From: Nannocystis bainbridge
Lineage (GTDB): Bacteria; Myxococcota_A; Polyangia; Nannocystales; Nannocystaceae
Assembly: GCF_028368995.1 (NCBI RefSeq)
Contig: NZ_JAQNDL010000002.1
Coordinates: forward strand, 1,547,724 to 1,611,723
DNA length: 64,000 nucleotides
Direction of reading: 5' to 3'
The position numbers and the translations under genes are program-made. Shown one piece after another: positions 1 through 7,924 of the stretch. Under the pieces are notes generated by a model, which worked only from the letters and a program-made list of their open reading frames with translations, had not been told where the DNA came from and did no database searches. Position 1 is the first letter of the stretch. Each line of letters opens with the position of its first letter.

Positions 1-96
1 GCCGCCGGGCAGGCCGCGAAGAAGAAGACCGCGAAGAAGAAGGCCGCGAAGAAGAAGACCGCGAAGAAGAAGGCCGCGAAGAAGAAGACCGCGAAG
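1..96 (+). repeat. 30-bp tandem repeat coding Ala-Lys-Lys-Lys-Thr tail
   Basis: Three near-perfect copies of a unit coding AAKKKTAKKK, in frame with the DdrB-like gene. It gives a strongly basic tail that probably binds DNA. The same kind of tail, less regular, heads the LRR protein near 28.5 kb. Confidence 0.85.
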
Positions 97-1707
97 AAGT
101 TGCCCAGGCCCGCCGCGACGAGGTCTGCGGGCGATGCGTGCCCGAGGAAGCCCGGCGCGATCGGGCGGCTCGTGGACCGCTACACGCGGATCCTGCTGCG
201 TCGTTCGAGCGCCCTCAAGACGCGGCAGGCGAACCGGCGCGACACCCTGGTCGCCAAACAACAGGCACGCGAGCGCGACCTGGCGGGCCGGCAGACCGGC
301 GGGCCAGCGACCCGGGCGAAAGCCGAGCGGCGCCTGAAGGTCGCGGAGAGGAAGCACGCGCAGCAGCGGCGCGCGCTCGAAGCACGTGACCGCGCCGAGC
401 TCGACGCGCTCAAGGCCGGGGTGGAATGCCAAGTCCTCGGCAAAGCTCGCGTCGCGAACATCGTCCGACAGGGATGCGAGGACCTGTGCACGCTGAACAT
501 CGACGGGGGCATCGGCGGGGACAAGACCGCCGTCGCCCTCCCCTCCTCGCGCAGCGCGCCGCGGACGTTGCCCGCGCGATACGTCCTGGTGTCGGCCGCG
601 TCTCTGATCGCCAGCCACGACCCGATCACCTTCGACCCCCGCGCTGATTACCCGAGCAAGGTGCAAGAACGACGCTACGACCGCGACAATCTGGAAAAGG
701 GGAAGGTGATCCAGGTCGCGCAGAACATGATCCCTGCCCTCCTGCAGAACACCGACATCGGCGCAGCCAACGGTACGCCGGTGGTGACGCCGAGGCGTCT
801 CGTGCTCAGCGGCAACGGGCGCACCATGGGGACCCAGCGGCACTATCTGAGCGGCCGCCGCGTGCTGGCGGACTGGCTCGAACGCCACGCGGCGCAGTTC
901 GGGATCGATCCCCGGGCCGTGAAGGCGATCAAGGACCCGATCGTCGTCCGCGTGATCGATGTGCCGCAAGCGGATTTCGGTCGGCTCGTGCGCGACGCCA
1001 ACGTCTCGCTGACTCAGAGCATGGCCGCCGATGTCGAGGCGGCCGCGCTCGCGCGGCAGCTGCCCGCCGACGTGCCGCGCCTGCTCCGTGACGGAGGGGC
1101 CGACGACGGGCTCGCCGAGTATCTCGGCAGTCGGGCCAGCCTCCCCCTGGTCGGGGCGCTCGAACGTAGCGGCTATCTCACCAGCTCGAACCGCGGGCGC
1201 CTGCTCGGCGCGGACGGACTCTTGAGCAGCGACGGTCGCGCGGACCTCGAGCGAATGCTCGTCGCGGCGGTGCTGCCCGTCGAGGTCGTCGAGCGGTCGC
1301 CCGAGCTCGCCAAGGCCCTCGATCGCTCCGCGGTCTCATGGCTCGCAGCGGCCGGGGCGGGTCCGGATTGGGACGTGCGCGCCGACCTGGCCGCCGCCGC
1401 GGAGGACTATCTCTCCCTCCGCTCGAGCCGCTCCTGCCTCGCACAGTGGCAAGAGCAGGGGGCGCTAGTGCAGCGCGCGACCGAGGGGCGGCCCATGGCC
1501 CGGGCGATGTTAGAAGTCCTCGACCTGGCCGCGGCCCGGCCCGTGGTGTTCGGCCGGATCGCGCAAGCGTTCGCCGCGGCCAGCCGTGAGGGCGGCGGCT
1601 TGTTCGCCAGCGTCGACCCGCTCGAAGCGCTCAAGGCCGCCGCAGCCGCGAACAACGCACCGACCGAACGCGCGTCGTCGCGGCGGCGCTGCCGAAAGGC
1701 TGCGTGA
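1..1707 (+). CDS. DdrB/ParB-like domain protein with Lys/Ala-rich tail, 5' end outside window
   Basis: The reading frame is open from the first base, so the gene starts upstream of the window. The visible N-terminus is a tandem Ala/Lys/Thr repeat like a histone H1 tail. A basic, charged helical stretch follows (about residues 50-140), then a region resembling the DdrB-like ParB superfamily domain of phages and mobile elements: a SHDP-like motif, a 'YPSKVQERRY' segment and the hallmark 'LSGNGRTMG' (about residue 270). The C-terminal half is an Ala-rich helical region. DdrB of phage P1 belongs to its defence-against-restriction set; whether this protein has that role is inference. It opens the mobile-element part of the window. 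Domain call fairly good, function uncertain. Confidence 0.75.
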   Translation, partial: AAGQAAKKKTAKKKAAKKKTAKKKAAKKKTAKKLPRPAATRSAGDACPRKPGAIGRLVDRYTRILLRRSSALKTRQANRRDTLVAKQQARERDLAGRQTGGPATRAKAERRLKVAERKHAQQRRALEARDRAELDALKAGVECQVLGKARVANIVRQGCEDLCTLNIDGGIGGDKTAVALPSSRSAPRTLPARYVLVSAASLIASHDPITFDPRADYPSKVQERRYDRDNLEKGKVIQVAQNMIPALLQNTDIGAANGTPVVTPRRLVLSGNGRTMGTQRHYLSGRRVLADWLERHAAQFGIDPRAVKAIKDPIVVRVIDVPQADFGRLVRDANVSLTQSMAADVEAAALARQLPADVPRLLRDGGADDGLAEYLGSRASLPLVGALERSGYLTSSNRGRLLGADGLLSSDGRADLERMLVAAVLPVEVVERSPELAKALDRSAVSWLAAAGAGPDWDVRADLAAAAEDYLSLRSSRSCLAQWQEQGALVQRATEGRPMARAMLEVLDLAAARPVVFGRIAQAFAAASREGGGLFASVDPLEALKAAAAANNAPTERASSRRRCRKAA

Positions 1708-1756
1708 GCATGGTCGGGTGAGTGGGCGCGCGAGTAGCGAGCGGCGAGGGAGGTTC

Positions 1757-2194
1757 ATGCGTCCCTGCCGCAAACTCATCCCTTCCGCCGTCACGCTCGC
1801 CGGCCTGGGCGCTGGCCTCGCCGGCGCCTGGCTCATCGCTCACGGCCAGCCCGTCGCCGCGCTGTTCGTGCTCGGGCTCGGGCAGATCTTCGACCTCCTC
1901 GACGGGTGGCTCGCGCGCCGGTTCGGCGCCGTGAGCGACATCGGGGCCCGGCTGGACTGGTCGTGCGACTGCGCAGTCGCCGTCGCTGTTTACGTCGCGC
2001 TCGGGTGCTGGGCCGGCGTCGTCCTCGCCGCGCTCCTGCAAGCGCTCACCTGGAGCGGGGTCACCAGCTCGCCCTCGCGGATCTCGGGCCGCTCCGGTGC
2101 CGTCGTCCTCGCACTCGCGTTCGTGGCGCTCGGCCTGGTGCCCGCGTCCGGCCCCCTCGACTTCTCGCTGCGCTGCAGCCTGGGGGCCCCGTGA
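1757..2194 (+). CDS. Small CDP-alcohol phosphatidyltransferase-like membrane protein
   Basis: 145 aa with four or so hydrophobic helices. The complete CDP-alcohol phosphatidyltransferase signature is visible: D46-x2-D49-G50-x2-A53-R54-x8-G63-x3-D67-x3-D71. In this family the four Asp residues bind metal and the CDP-alcohol, and the enzyme joins a phosphatidyl or phosphoalcohol group to an alcohol acceptor in the membrane. The protein is shorter than typical members (about 180-200 aa) and the C-terminal helices are few. The start is the ATG preceded by a GAGGGAGG ribosome-binding site; the frame upstream of it is not coding-like. The stop overlaps the GTG of the next small gene. Finding it between a DdrB-like gene and phage-like unknowns is unusual. 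Confidence 0.75.
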   Translation: MRPCRKLIPSAVTLAGLGAGLAGAWLIAHGQPVAALFVLGLGQIFDLLDGWLARRFGAVSDIGARLDWSCDCAVAVAVYVALGCWAGVVLAALLQALTWSGVTSSPSRISGRSGAVVLALAFVALGLVPASGPLDFSLRCSLGAP

Positions 2195-2319
2195 GCGACG
2201 GTGAAGGGCCGATCGAAGCCGCGGGCCTGATGCTCATCACGGCCGCGTCGGTAGCGACGCTGATCGTCTTGGCGGTCTTATACGCGTACGCGTACGCGGC
2301 CTGTGCGCCGTGTACGTAA
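2191..2319 (+). CDS. 42-aa single-span membrane protein
   Basis: GTG start overlaps the stop of the phosphatidyltransferase-like gene (GTGA), which suggests translational coupling. The product has a polar N-terminus, one hydrophobic helix (LMLITAASVATLIVLAVLYA) and a short tail with two cysteines. No family recognised. Size and position suggest an accessory subunit of the preceding membrane protein, but that is inference. Confidence 0.5.
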   Translation: MSDGEGPIEAAGLMLITAASVATLIVLAVLYAYAYAACAPCT

Positions 2320-2432
2320 TCCCGTCGCCGGTCCGGGTCCCGCTTGCGCCGGTCGCCGTCCTACTGGCGCTTGCGGCGTTCGGCGGCGTGTTCGCGCTTG
2401 ATCAGCCGGCGCTGTCGACAGACGATCCGGGC

Positions 2433-2813
2433 ATGCGTCACCACCAGCTGGCCGCCGCCGCGTTCCTGCTCCTGCCGTCCTGCAACGACACGCCCCAGGA
2501 GGCTGCGCCGGGCTCCGCACAGGAGGGCGAAGCGTGCGACGACCAGGTGCCCCCCGAAAAACAGCTCTGCGGCGCTGGCCTCGTCTGTTACAGCGTCGGC
2601 GCGCTCGACTTCCAAGGCTATTGCGCGCCCGCCTGCCCAGCGACCGGCTGCGACCCGGTAGAGGGCCTGTCAACTGTCTGCGACGCCGGCGCCTGCGTTC
2701 TGCAGTGCGAAGGGCCCGAAGCCCCCTGCCCGGCCGTATACGACGTCGCGCTGTTCTGCTTCGGCTCTACCTGCTCGCTCGACATGAGCGAGGACAACCC
2801 GACGGCGAGTTAG
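2433..2813 (+). CDS. Cysteine-rich lipoprotein
   Basis: 126 aa from the ATG. A short hydrophobic leader ends in a lipobox-like LLPSC, followed by a cysteine-rich domain with about a dozen Cys in patterns such as CGAGLVC and CAPAC, typical of secreted myxobacterial proteins. The frame is also open upstream to a GTG that overlaps the preceding 42-aa gene; that longer form would add a second hydrophobic segment (about 41 aa), so the start is not certain. I prefer the ATG because it gives a normal lipoprotein signal. Function unknown. Confidence 0.6.
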   Translation: MRHHQLAAAAFLLLPSCNDTPQEAAPGSAQEGEACDDQVPPEKQLCGAGLVCYSVGALDFQGYCAPACPATGCDPVEGLSTVCDAGACVLQCEGPEAPCPAVYDVALFCFGSTCSLDMSEDNPTAS

Positions 2814-2847
2814 TGGGCGCTGGGCCGCTCGGCGGCGAGGTGAAGGG

Positions 2848-4854
2848 GTGAAACTCGACCCCGGATCGATGCTTCTGGAAGCCTGCCCGGAGCGCTTCGA
2901 GTCGTTCTTCCCGACCGAGGACATCGCCTTCGATAGTCAGTTGACGGCGCTCCTGGAGGTGGCCGGCGGGCAAGACGCGTTTGCGACGATCGGGCAGGAG
3001 CTTCTCGCGCGAGCGGGCGCGCTCGCGTGGCGCGACGCCCAGGCGCTCATCAACCGAGCGAAGGCAACTGTCCTCGGGGACATCCCGCAGGACTGGATGC
3101 CCGCCGTCGCGTGGATGCAGCAGAGCGGCGTGGACCGGATCGCTCGCGGGCTTTGGGCGGCTGTCGCGTTCCCGAGCTCGGAGAATACGACGGCGCTCGT
3201 CGACGCGGCGATCGGCGTCGGGCTCGACATGGCGACCCGCGCCCTCGGGGCCGTGCCGATCGTGGGGATCATCGCTCAGGCCGCGGTGGCGTTCGGGCGG
3301 GCGCTCTTCCGGGCGTGGACTGACAAGGACGTAACGCCCGCGGAGCGTCGCTATCAACTGCCGTGGGCCCGCTACATGCGAGGCAACGACGAGGAGATCG
3401 TCCAGAAGTTCCTGATCGATATCTACGGCGAGCGCGTCGACTGGACCCCGATCTGGGCGCCCCCGACCGAGGTGGATGTGCCGTGGGTGCTCGCTGACGG
3501 CGTCGACCAGGGCAAGGTGATCGGCAAGATGTTCGCGCCGCTCAAGAAGGGCGAGGTCGCTTGGAACGGCTCGGGGCTCGGGGCAGTGCCAAACACCCTG
3601 CGCGTCGTCGGCTTGATTCAGAGTCGCCCTGCCCCCCCCCACGCGCCTAAGCTGCTCCGCTTCTGGAATCACGGGGGCGTCATGCAGTGGGGCCCCAGCC
3701 TCACGCAGACCGGAGATTTTCGGCCCGCGCAGTCCCAGGCATCCGGCCAGCTGTGGCAGCAGGCCGCGGCCGTCGGTAACCCGGACATGTACAAGATCGA
3801 CGCGAAGAGCCTGGAGACCAGTTGGAAAGACTGGTTTGACGGGTTCTTCGCGTCGGTGTGGAAGCTTGCCGAGGGCGACGAATGGCTGGGCGACCTCGCC
3901 GCGCCGTACATCGTGAGCGAGCGCTTCGGGCAGCTGCGGCTCGGGATGTCCTGGCGTGCGCGCCCCCAGCCGGCGCCGCTCGTGTGGCCGGGCATCGTCA
4001 CTGAGGGGCCGGCGCGGCCGAGCGCCCGGAACATCTGCCTATGGGCGGAGGAGGATGTCCCAAAGGACATCCGCGCTGGCGAGTCGTCCGATACGTTCTG
4101 GTGGCCCTGGAGGTCCGAGCCCGAGCAGACGCTCATCGGCCAAGACTACAAGATCGTTGACGGCCACCTCGCGTCAAGCGGCCCCGTGCGGTTGCCGAAC
4201 CAGCTCCCGAAAGGGTGGCGCTGCCACGGGTGGCCCTCGGGTGAAGAACTCCTTACGCCCTATCACTGGCCCTACGAGTCGATCGTGGGCCCCGCGCTCG
4301 CGCACCTGCGGAAGCTGCAGCGCGAGTGCCTGTTCCGTACGTTCGTCGCCGCGTACGTGCGGCCGCTCGATCTGCCCGGCAGGCCGCGCCATGGGGCGTT
4401 CAAGGATAAGGATCTGCAGGCGCGGTGCATCGAGGCCCGGGCCGCGTTGCTCAAGTCGCCGCAGCGGTTCCTGGTCAGCTACACCGACGCCAAGCTGGCC
4501 GATCCGGAGTACGCCGAGCTCTTGGCGGCTGCCGGTGTGCCGACAACGGAGGTCGCTCGCCAGGCCGCGCTGCGGCAATTCGCAGCGAAGGGGGGCGCAG
4601 GCGGGGCCATCGATCCGAACCCCGCGCCGCTGCCTCCCCCGCTCGCGCCGCAGGGCGGGGTCGCTTTCGGCGCTGACGAACCCGGCGGCGTCGAGCCGAA
4701 CCAGCCGGGCCCAGGCCCAGGCGGCAAGGGCTCGGGCGGCTCGGGCGGCTCGGGCGGCGGCTCGGGCCGTTCGGGCGCCGCGGGCCTCTTGGTGGCCGCG
4801 CCGCTCGCCATGATGGTCTTGAACAAGATGGCCGCGCGTCGAAAGGGAGGGTGA
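2848..4854 (+). CDS. Large unknown protein with Gly/Ser-rich linker and C-terminal membrane anchor
   Basis: 668 aa, not recognised. Starts at GTG after a GAAGGG ribosome-binding site. A hydrophobic Gly/Ala segment lies near residues 115-155 (VGLDMATRALGAVPIVG...). The middle is rich in Trp and Pro (for example DTFWWPWRSEPEQ). Near residues 620-645 a Gly-Gly-Ser repeat leads to one hydrophobic helix (LLVAAPLAMMVL) and a basic end (KMAARRKGG). This layout fits a membrane-anchored surface or particle-associated protein. A repeat hairpin of the window-wide family lies inside the gene at 4054-4071 and is read as EEDVPKDI. The next 48-aa membrane protein follows after 3 bases. Confidence 0.65.
   Translation: MKLDPGSMLLEACPERFESFFPTEDIAFDSQLTALLEVAGGQDAFATIGQELLARAGALAWRDAQALINRAKATVLGDIPQDWMPAVAWMQQSGVDRIARGLWAAVAFPSSENTTALVDAAIGVGLDMATRALGAVPIVGIIAQAAVAFGRALFRAWTDKDVTPAERRYQLPWARYMRGNDEEIVQKFLIDIYGERVDWTPIWAPPTEVDVPWVLADGVDQGKVIGKMFAPLKKGEVAWNGSGLGAVPNTLRVVGLIQSRPAPPHAPKLLRFWNHGGVMQWGPSLTQTGDFRPAQSQASGQLWQQAAAVGNPDMYKIDAKSLETSWKDWFDGFFASVWKLAEGDEWLGDLAAPYIVSERFGQLRLGMSWRARPQPAPLVWPGIVTEGPARPSARNICLWAEEDVPKDIRAGESSDTFWWPWRSEPEQTLIGQDYKIVDGHLASSGPVRLPNQLPKGWRCHGWPSGEELLTPYHWPYESIVGPALAHLRKLQRECLFRTFVAAYVRPLDLPGRPRHGAFKDKDLQARCIEARAALLKSPQRFLVSYTDAKLADPEYAELLAAAGVPTTEVARQAALRQFAAKGGAGGAIDPNPAPLPPPLAPQGGVAFGADEPGGVEPNQPGPGPGGKGSGGSGGSGGGSGRSGAAGLLVAAPLAMMVLNKMAARRKGG
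4054..4071. repeat. Single CATGTCC-type hairpin inside the 668-aa gene
   Basis: GATGTCC-CAAA-GGACATC, a perfect 7-bp stem with 4-nt loop, matching the family described at 39-62 kb with a G/C swap at the outer pair. It is a lone copy, so chance is possible. Confidence 0.4.
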
Positions 4855-4857
4855 CTC

Positions 4858-5004
4858 GTGTTCGACCTGGACCCCGGCCGTAGGCTCGCGGAGACCGTCC
4901 CACCAGCTCGGATGACCCCAGCGCGAGCCAGCCCCGCGGCCCTCGTGGCGCTCCTTTGCGGCGCCGTGGTGCTGGTCCGGCTGGTGCGGTCCGCCCGACG
5001 GTGA
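4858..5004 (+). CDS. 48-aa single-span membrane protein
   Basis: GTG start three bases after the stop of the 668-aa gene, with GAAAGGGAGGG upstream as ribosome-binding site. One hydrophobic helix (ALVALLCGAVVLVRLV) and an Arg-rich end. No family recognised. Tight spacing suggests it works with the preceding anchored protein. Confidence 0.5.
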   Translation: MFDLDPGRRLAETVPPARMTPARASPAALVALLCGAVVLVRLVRSARR

Positions 5005-5067
5005 TCAGAGGCCAAACTCGGCGAGAGCCCGCTCGACGGCCTACCGCCGCCAGCTTTTGCGTTGGCG

Positions 5068-5277
5068 TCACCGACAGCCGCTGTGGCGGCGACGCAGACG
5101 CCGGCTCATGCCGACGGCCATAACGAGGTCCTCGATCAGCCCGACCTCGTCGAGCTCTTCGGGTTCGGAGGCGAACAGATGGAAGGCCACCCTCAGCAGG
5201 CGCCAGGTGCTGCGGAGGCGGTGGAAAACTGGGCTCTCGGGGCGCTGCCGCCCACGGCGATTGGTTGGTTCAGGCAC
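5068..5277 (-). CDS. Small basic hypothetical protein
   Basis: About 69 aa from a GTG. The core (VFHRLRSTWRLLRVAFHLF, then EELDEVGLIEDLVMAVG) is amphipathic with very high G/C at third positions on this strand, so it looks coding. Not recognised. The start is uncertain; this GTG overlaps the end of the Fis-like gene by 8 bases, consistent with a three-gene operon. Confidence 0.4.
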   Translation of the reverse strand: MPEPTNRRGRQRPESPVFHRLRSTWRLLRVAFHLFASEPEELDEVGLIEDLVMAVGMSRRLRRRHSGCR

Positions 5278-5572
5278 GACCGAGATACCGACCGGGCCCC
5301 CCTCTCGCGCCGTCGACCAGCGGCCTTCCGGGATATACCGACCGGGCCCCCCTTCGCGCCGATGACCAGCGGGCCCTCCGGTCACTTGGGGGGGCGGCCA
5401 GTCTGAGCTTGGTCATGCGGCGCCGCATTGCGTGCCGAGTGACCCCCAGCAATGCGGCGGCGCCGACGACAGAACCCGCACGCTTGAGCGCGAGCTCGCA
5501 GAGCCGGCGCTCGGCCGCCCGGAGGTTGAGATTGTCCAGTTGGATCGGTGCGGGCGGCGAGGTCTCGTCCAT
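5270..5572 (-). CDS. Fis-type HTH protein, copy 2
   Basis: 100 aa. Residues about 14-52 (LRAAERRLCELALKRAGSVV..., ending TRHAMRRRMTKL) match the Fis/NtrC-type C-terminal helix-turn-helix, a DNA-binding fold normally found at the end of bacterial enhancer-binding proteins. No AAA+ domain is present, so it is a stand-alone DNA binder. The C-terminal 45 aa are low-complexity and are coded by a 48-bp direct repeat, so the original stop may have been lost. It is a clear tandem duplicate of the next gene upstream. Confidence 0.6.
   Translation of the reverse strand: MDETSPPAPIQLDNLNLRAAERRLCELALKRAGSVVGAAALLGVTRHAMRRRMTKLRLAAPPSDRRARWSSARRGARSVYPGRPLVDGARGGPGRYLGRA
5284..5381. repeat. 48-bp direct repeat, two copies
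   Basis: Two adjacent copies (about 5284-5331 and 5333-5381) sharing TACCGACCGGGCCCCCC, then a TCGCGCCG core and GACCAGCGG. They lie over the 3' part of the Fis-type gene copy 2 and probably arose by slippage. Confidence 0.7.
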
Positions 5573-5606
5573 GCTCGGTGGACTCGGCCTCGCTGGCCGC
5601 CGATTC

Positions 5607-6080
5607 TCACTTGGGCCGGGGCTTCTCCAGCTCCAGCTTGACCATCAGGCGCCTCAGCGCGTGACGGGTGATGCCCAGGAGAGCCGCGGCGCCGACCAGC
5701 GAGCCCGCGCGCTCGAGGGCCTCCTGGCAGAGGCGACGCTCGGCGGCGCCGAGGTCGAAGCCGTCCAGCTCGACCCGGACCGGCTCAGGCTCAGGCGCGG
5801 GCTCGGCGGTCGCGTCGTCCAAGATCGGCGGCGAGGGAACGCCGAAGCCATGGCGCACGAGCTCGGCGATCGCCCCCAGCGAGGCCCCCTGTTCGAGTTG
5901 CGCGCGAATCCAGCGGGCGCGCTCGATAGCCCAAGGCGACCAGCGGTTGCGGTTGGCACCTCGGTCGCGGGGGTCGGGCATGAGCCCGAGCGCGACCCAG
6001 CAGTGCAGATCGGCGTCGTCGTCCGTCCTGGCTGCCTCGCGGATCTCGGTTTGAGTGGCGAAACTGGCAGAATGCTGCAC
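5607..6080 (-). CDS. Fis-type HTH protein, copy 1
   Basis: 157 aa, GTG start. The C-terminal 50 aa (DLGAAERRLCQEALERAGSL, then GITRHALRRLMVKLEL) are a Fis-type helix-turn-helix nearly identical in pattern to the neighbouring copy. The N-terminal half contains a 'RWSPWAIERARWIRAQLEQG' helix and may be a MerR-like or other small binding domain. A perfect inverted repeat overlaps the start codon, which suggests autoregulation. Likely a transcription factor for the neighbouring element genes; target unknown. Confidence 0.65.
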   Translation of the reverse strand: MQHSASFATQTEIREAARTDDDADLHCWVALGLMPDPRDRGANRNRWSPWAIERARWIRAQLEQGASLGAIAELVRHGFGVPSPPILDDATAEPAPEPEPVRVELDGFDLGAAERRLCQEALERAGSLVGAAALLGITRHALRRLMVKLELEKPRPK

Positions 6081-6090
6081 GAATGTGCAG
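6075..6090. promoter_or_regulatory. Inverted repeat CTGCAC-GAAT-GTGCAG at Fis-type gene start
   Basis: A perfect 6-bp inverted repeat with 4-bp spacer overlaps the GTG start of the Fis-type gene on the minus strand. Its position suggests an operator used for autorepression; this is inference from position only. Confidence 0.4.
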
Positions 6091-6166
6091 TGCCACGGCG
6101 GCAGGATGGCGATCCAGCGCTGCGTCGGCGCGGAAGCTGTTCCCGCCCACGCGCCGGAGGCGCAAG

Positions 6167-6770
6167 GCGTGACATCGCGCAGCGCGACACGCGACCTTCG
6201 AGGATGACGCGGCGCGGCGTCCGCCCGTATCCTCGGGACCTATGAAGCACGCGATCCTGATCCTCACCTCGGTGGTGCTCGGCGCCTGTGACCCCGAGAT
6301 CGAGCCCGGCCTCGAGGCCGAGATCGTCGATGTCGACGCCTCGCTACCCCTAGCGGCTCGTCCGTCTGACGATTTTATCGCCCTGGAGTGGTCGCTCGCG
6401 GCGAAGATCGACGCCCAGCTCGGCCGCGATGCCTTCGTCGGAATCGGCGAGCCTCCGCGCCCGATCGAGAAATTCCGCCTCCCGGAATACGAGGATGAGA
6501 CGGAACTGGTCCACTGCGAGGACAACGGCAAGGCGTCGTGCTTCTGTTTCGGGGTTACGAGCTGTAAGAGCGCGCGGTGGGCCTCGGTCTGTGCGCCTGG
6601 CACGGAGGACTGCGGCATCGTCTCCTGCACGTGCGACTGGAAGCCTCCGCAGAAGTGAGCGAGCCGCGTCCACGGGGCGCCCCGCAGAGCAAAGACCGTC
6701 GCGCCGCGCGTCGAGCGCGAAGATGCGTGACATCGCGCGCCGCGCCGCGCTACCCTCGGAGGATGACGCG
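6167..6770. repeat. Duplicated 45-bp upstream segment (6167-6211 and 6725-6770)
   Basis: Both copies start GCGTGACATCGCGC and end near GGATGACGCG. The second contains the ribosome-binding site and ATG of the VWA-like lipoprotein; the first lies 30 bases before the ATG of the preceding lipoprotein. It probably marks an old duplication of a 5' region, or a shared control site. Confidence 0.5.
6242..6658 (+). CDS. Lipoprotein
   Basis: 138 aa with a classic lipoprotein signal: MKHAILILTSVVLGAC, lipobox VLGAC. The mature part starts acidic and ends with a Cys-rich region (ASCFCFGVTSC, CGIVSCTCDW). No family recognised. Probably exported and lipid-anchored; same orientation as the VWA-like lipoprotein that follows. 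Confidence 0.65.
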   Translation: MKHAILILTSVVLGACDPEIEPGLEAEIVDVDASLPLAARPSDDFIALEWSLAAKIDAQLGRDAFVGIGEPPRPIEKFRLPEYEDETELVHCEDNGKASCFCFGVTSCKSARWASVCAPGTEDCGIVSCTCDWKPPQK

Positions 6771-7866
6771 TCGTCTCGCCCTGGCTGCTGCCCTCGCCGC
6801 CCTCGGCTGCGGTAACGACGGCTCGCCGGCCTTCACGACCGGCCCGGGCGTGACCTCCGTGGCGCACACGTCGACCAGCTCGGACAGCACGTCGACGTCG
6901 ACGTCGAGCTCGACCAGCGGCGGCGCCGAGGACAGCGCCGCGGCGAGCAGCTCGGGCGCGGCGTCGACGTTCGACATGGCCCCGCCGCCCGACCTCGGCG
7001 ACCCGACGCCCGCGGGCTGCAAGGGCAAGATCGATTTCGTGTTCGCCATCTCGGCGCTCGGGACGATGGCGACCGAGCAGGACCAGCTGATCGCCAGCCT
7101 GCCCGGCTTCATGGAGACGATCGCCAACGACTTCGCCGACTTCGACGCGCACGTCATCTCGATCAACACGGACGGCTCATGGCGCGGCGAATACTGCGAG
7201 TCACCCGCCTGGTGCTTGAACAAGGGCAACTGCGGCCCGTACGCCGTCGACTACGAATGCGGGAAGCACGTTGACCAGGTCTGGACCTGCGACAAGACCC
7301 TGGGCGCGGGCCTCATCTTCAACGCCGGGGCTAACGCGTACAACAAGCCCTGCGACCTCTACGGCGGGAACCGCTACATCATCGCGGGGCAGTCGGATCC
7401 GGTCGAAGCGTTCAAGTGCATCTCGCAGGTGGGCACCTTCGGCGAGGATCCGCCCCTCGCCGACTCGCTCGTCGCGTCGCTCTCGCCCGAGCTCAACGGG
7501 CCCGAGGGCTGCAACGCGGGCTTTCTGCGACCCGACGCGCTCCTGGTGTTCGTGTTCATCATGGACAATGAGGACCAGAAGTCGATCCTGAGCCCGAAGA
7601 AGGTCTACGACGCCATCGTTGCGGCGAAGGGCGGCGACGAGGACGCCGTCGTCGCGCTCGCCATCATCCCGCAGTTGCTTGAGGGCGAGCCCAAACCGTT
7701 CTGCACCTACAACGACCCCCCCATCGTGCAGCACCTCGCCGAGGTGATCGAGCGGTTCCCGTATCACGAGGCGGGCGACGTGTGCGCGGACGAGTATGCG
7801 ACGTTCTTCAACGGCGCCGCCGCGAACCTCGTCTACCAGGCGTGTAACAGCTTCATCCCGCAGTGA
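6763..7866 (+). CDS. Lipoprotein with VWA-like domain
   Basis: 367 aa; start chosen at the ATG behind CGGAGG. Signal peptide MTRRLALAAALAALGC with lipobox, then a Ser/Thr/Ala linker of about 60 aa and a globular domain opening with 'KIDFVFAISALGTMATEQDQL' and containing LLVFVFIMDNEDQ. This resembles the von Willebrand factor A proteins common in myxobacteria, but the metal-site motif DxSxS is degenerate (AISALG), so metal binding is doubtful. Many conserved-looking Cys. Probably a surface protein. Confidence 0.65.
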   Translation: MTRRLALAAALAALGCGNDGSPAFTTGPGVTSVAHTSTSSDSTSTSTSSSTSGGAEDSAAASSSGAASTFDMAPPPDLGDPTPAGCKGKIDFVFAISALGTMATEQDQLIASLPGFMETIANDFADFDAHVISINTDGSWRGEYCESPAWCLNKGNCGPYAVDYECGKHVDQVWTCDKTLGAGLIFNAGANAYNKPCDLYGGNRYIIAGQSDPVEAFKCISQVGTFGEDPPLADSLVASLSPELNGPEGCNAGFLRPDALLVFVFIMDNEDQKSILSPKKVYDAIVAAKGGDEDAVVALAIIPQLLEGEPKPFCTYNDPPIVQHLAEVIERFPYHEAGDVCADEYATFFNGAAANLVYQACNSFIPQ

Positions 7867-7924
7867 GCAGCGCCACCGGACGACGCGCGACCGCAGCGAG
7901 CAGCGCTCACCGGGCGACGCGCGA
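7865..7924. repeat. 26-bp direct repeat between convergent genes
   Basis: GAGCAGCGCCACCGGACGAC... at 7865-7890 recurs with two changes at 7898-7924, spanning the 3' ends of the two convergent lipoprotein genes. It could be a remnant of duplication. Confidence 0.5.

Noticed and set aside
2848-5004. Filamentous phage module
   Set aside because: Only the anchor layout of one protein fits; no assembly ATPase, coat or replication initiator of that type was found, and DnaB plus integrase suggest another element type.
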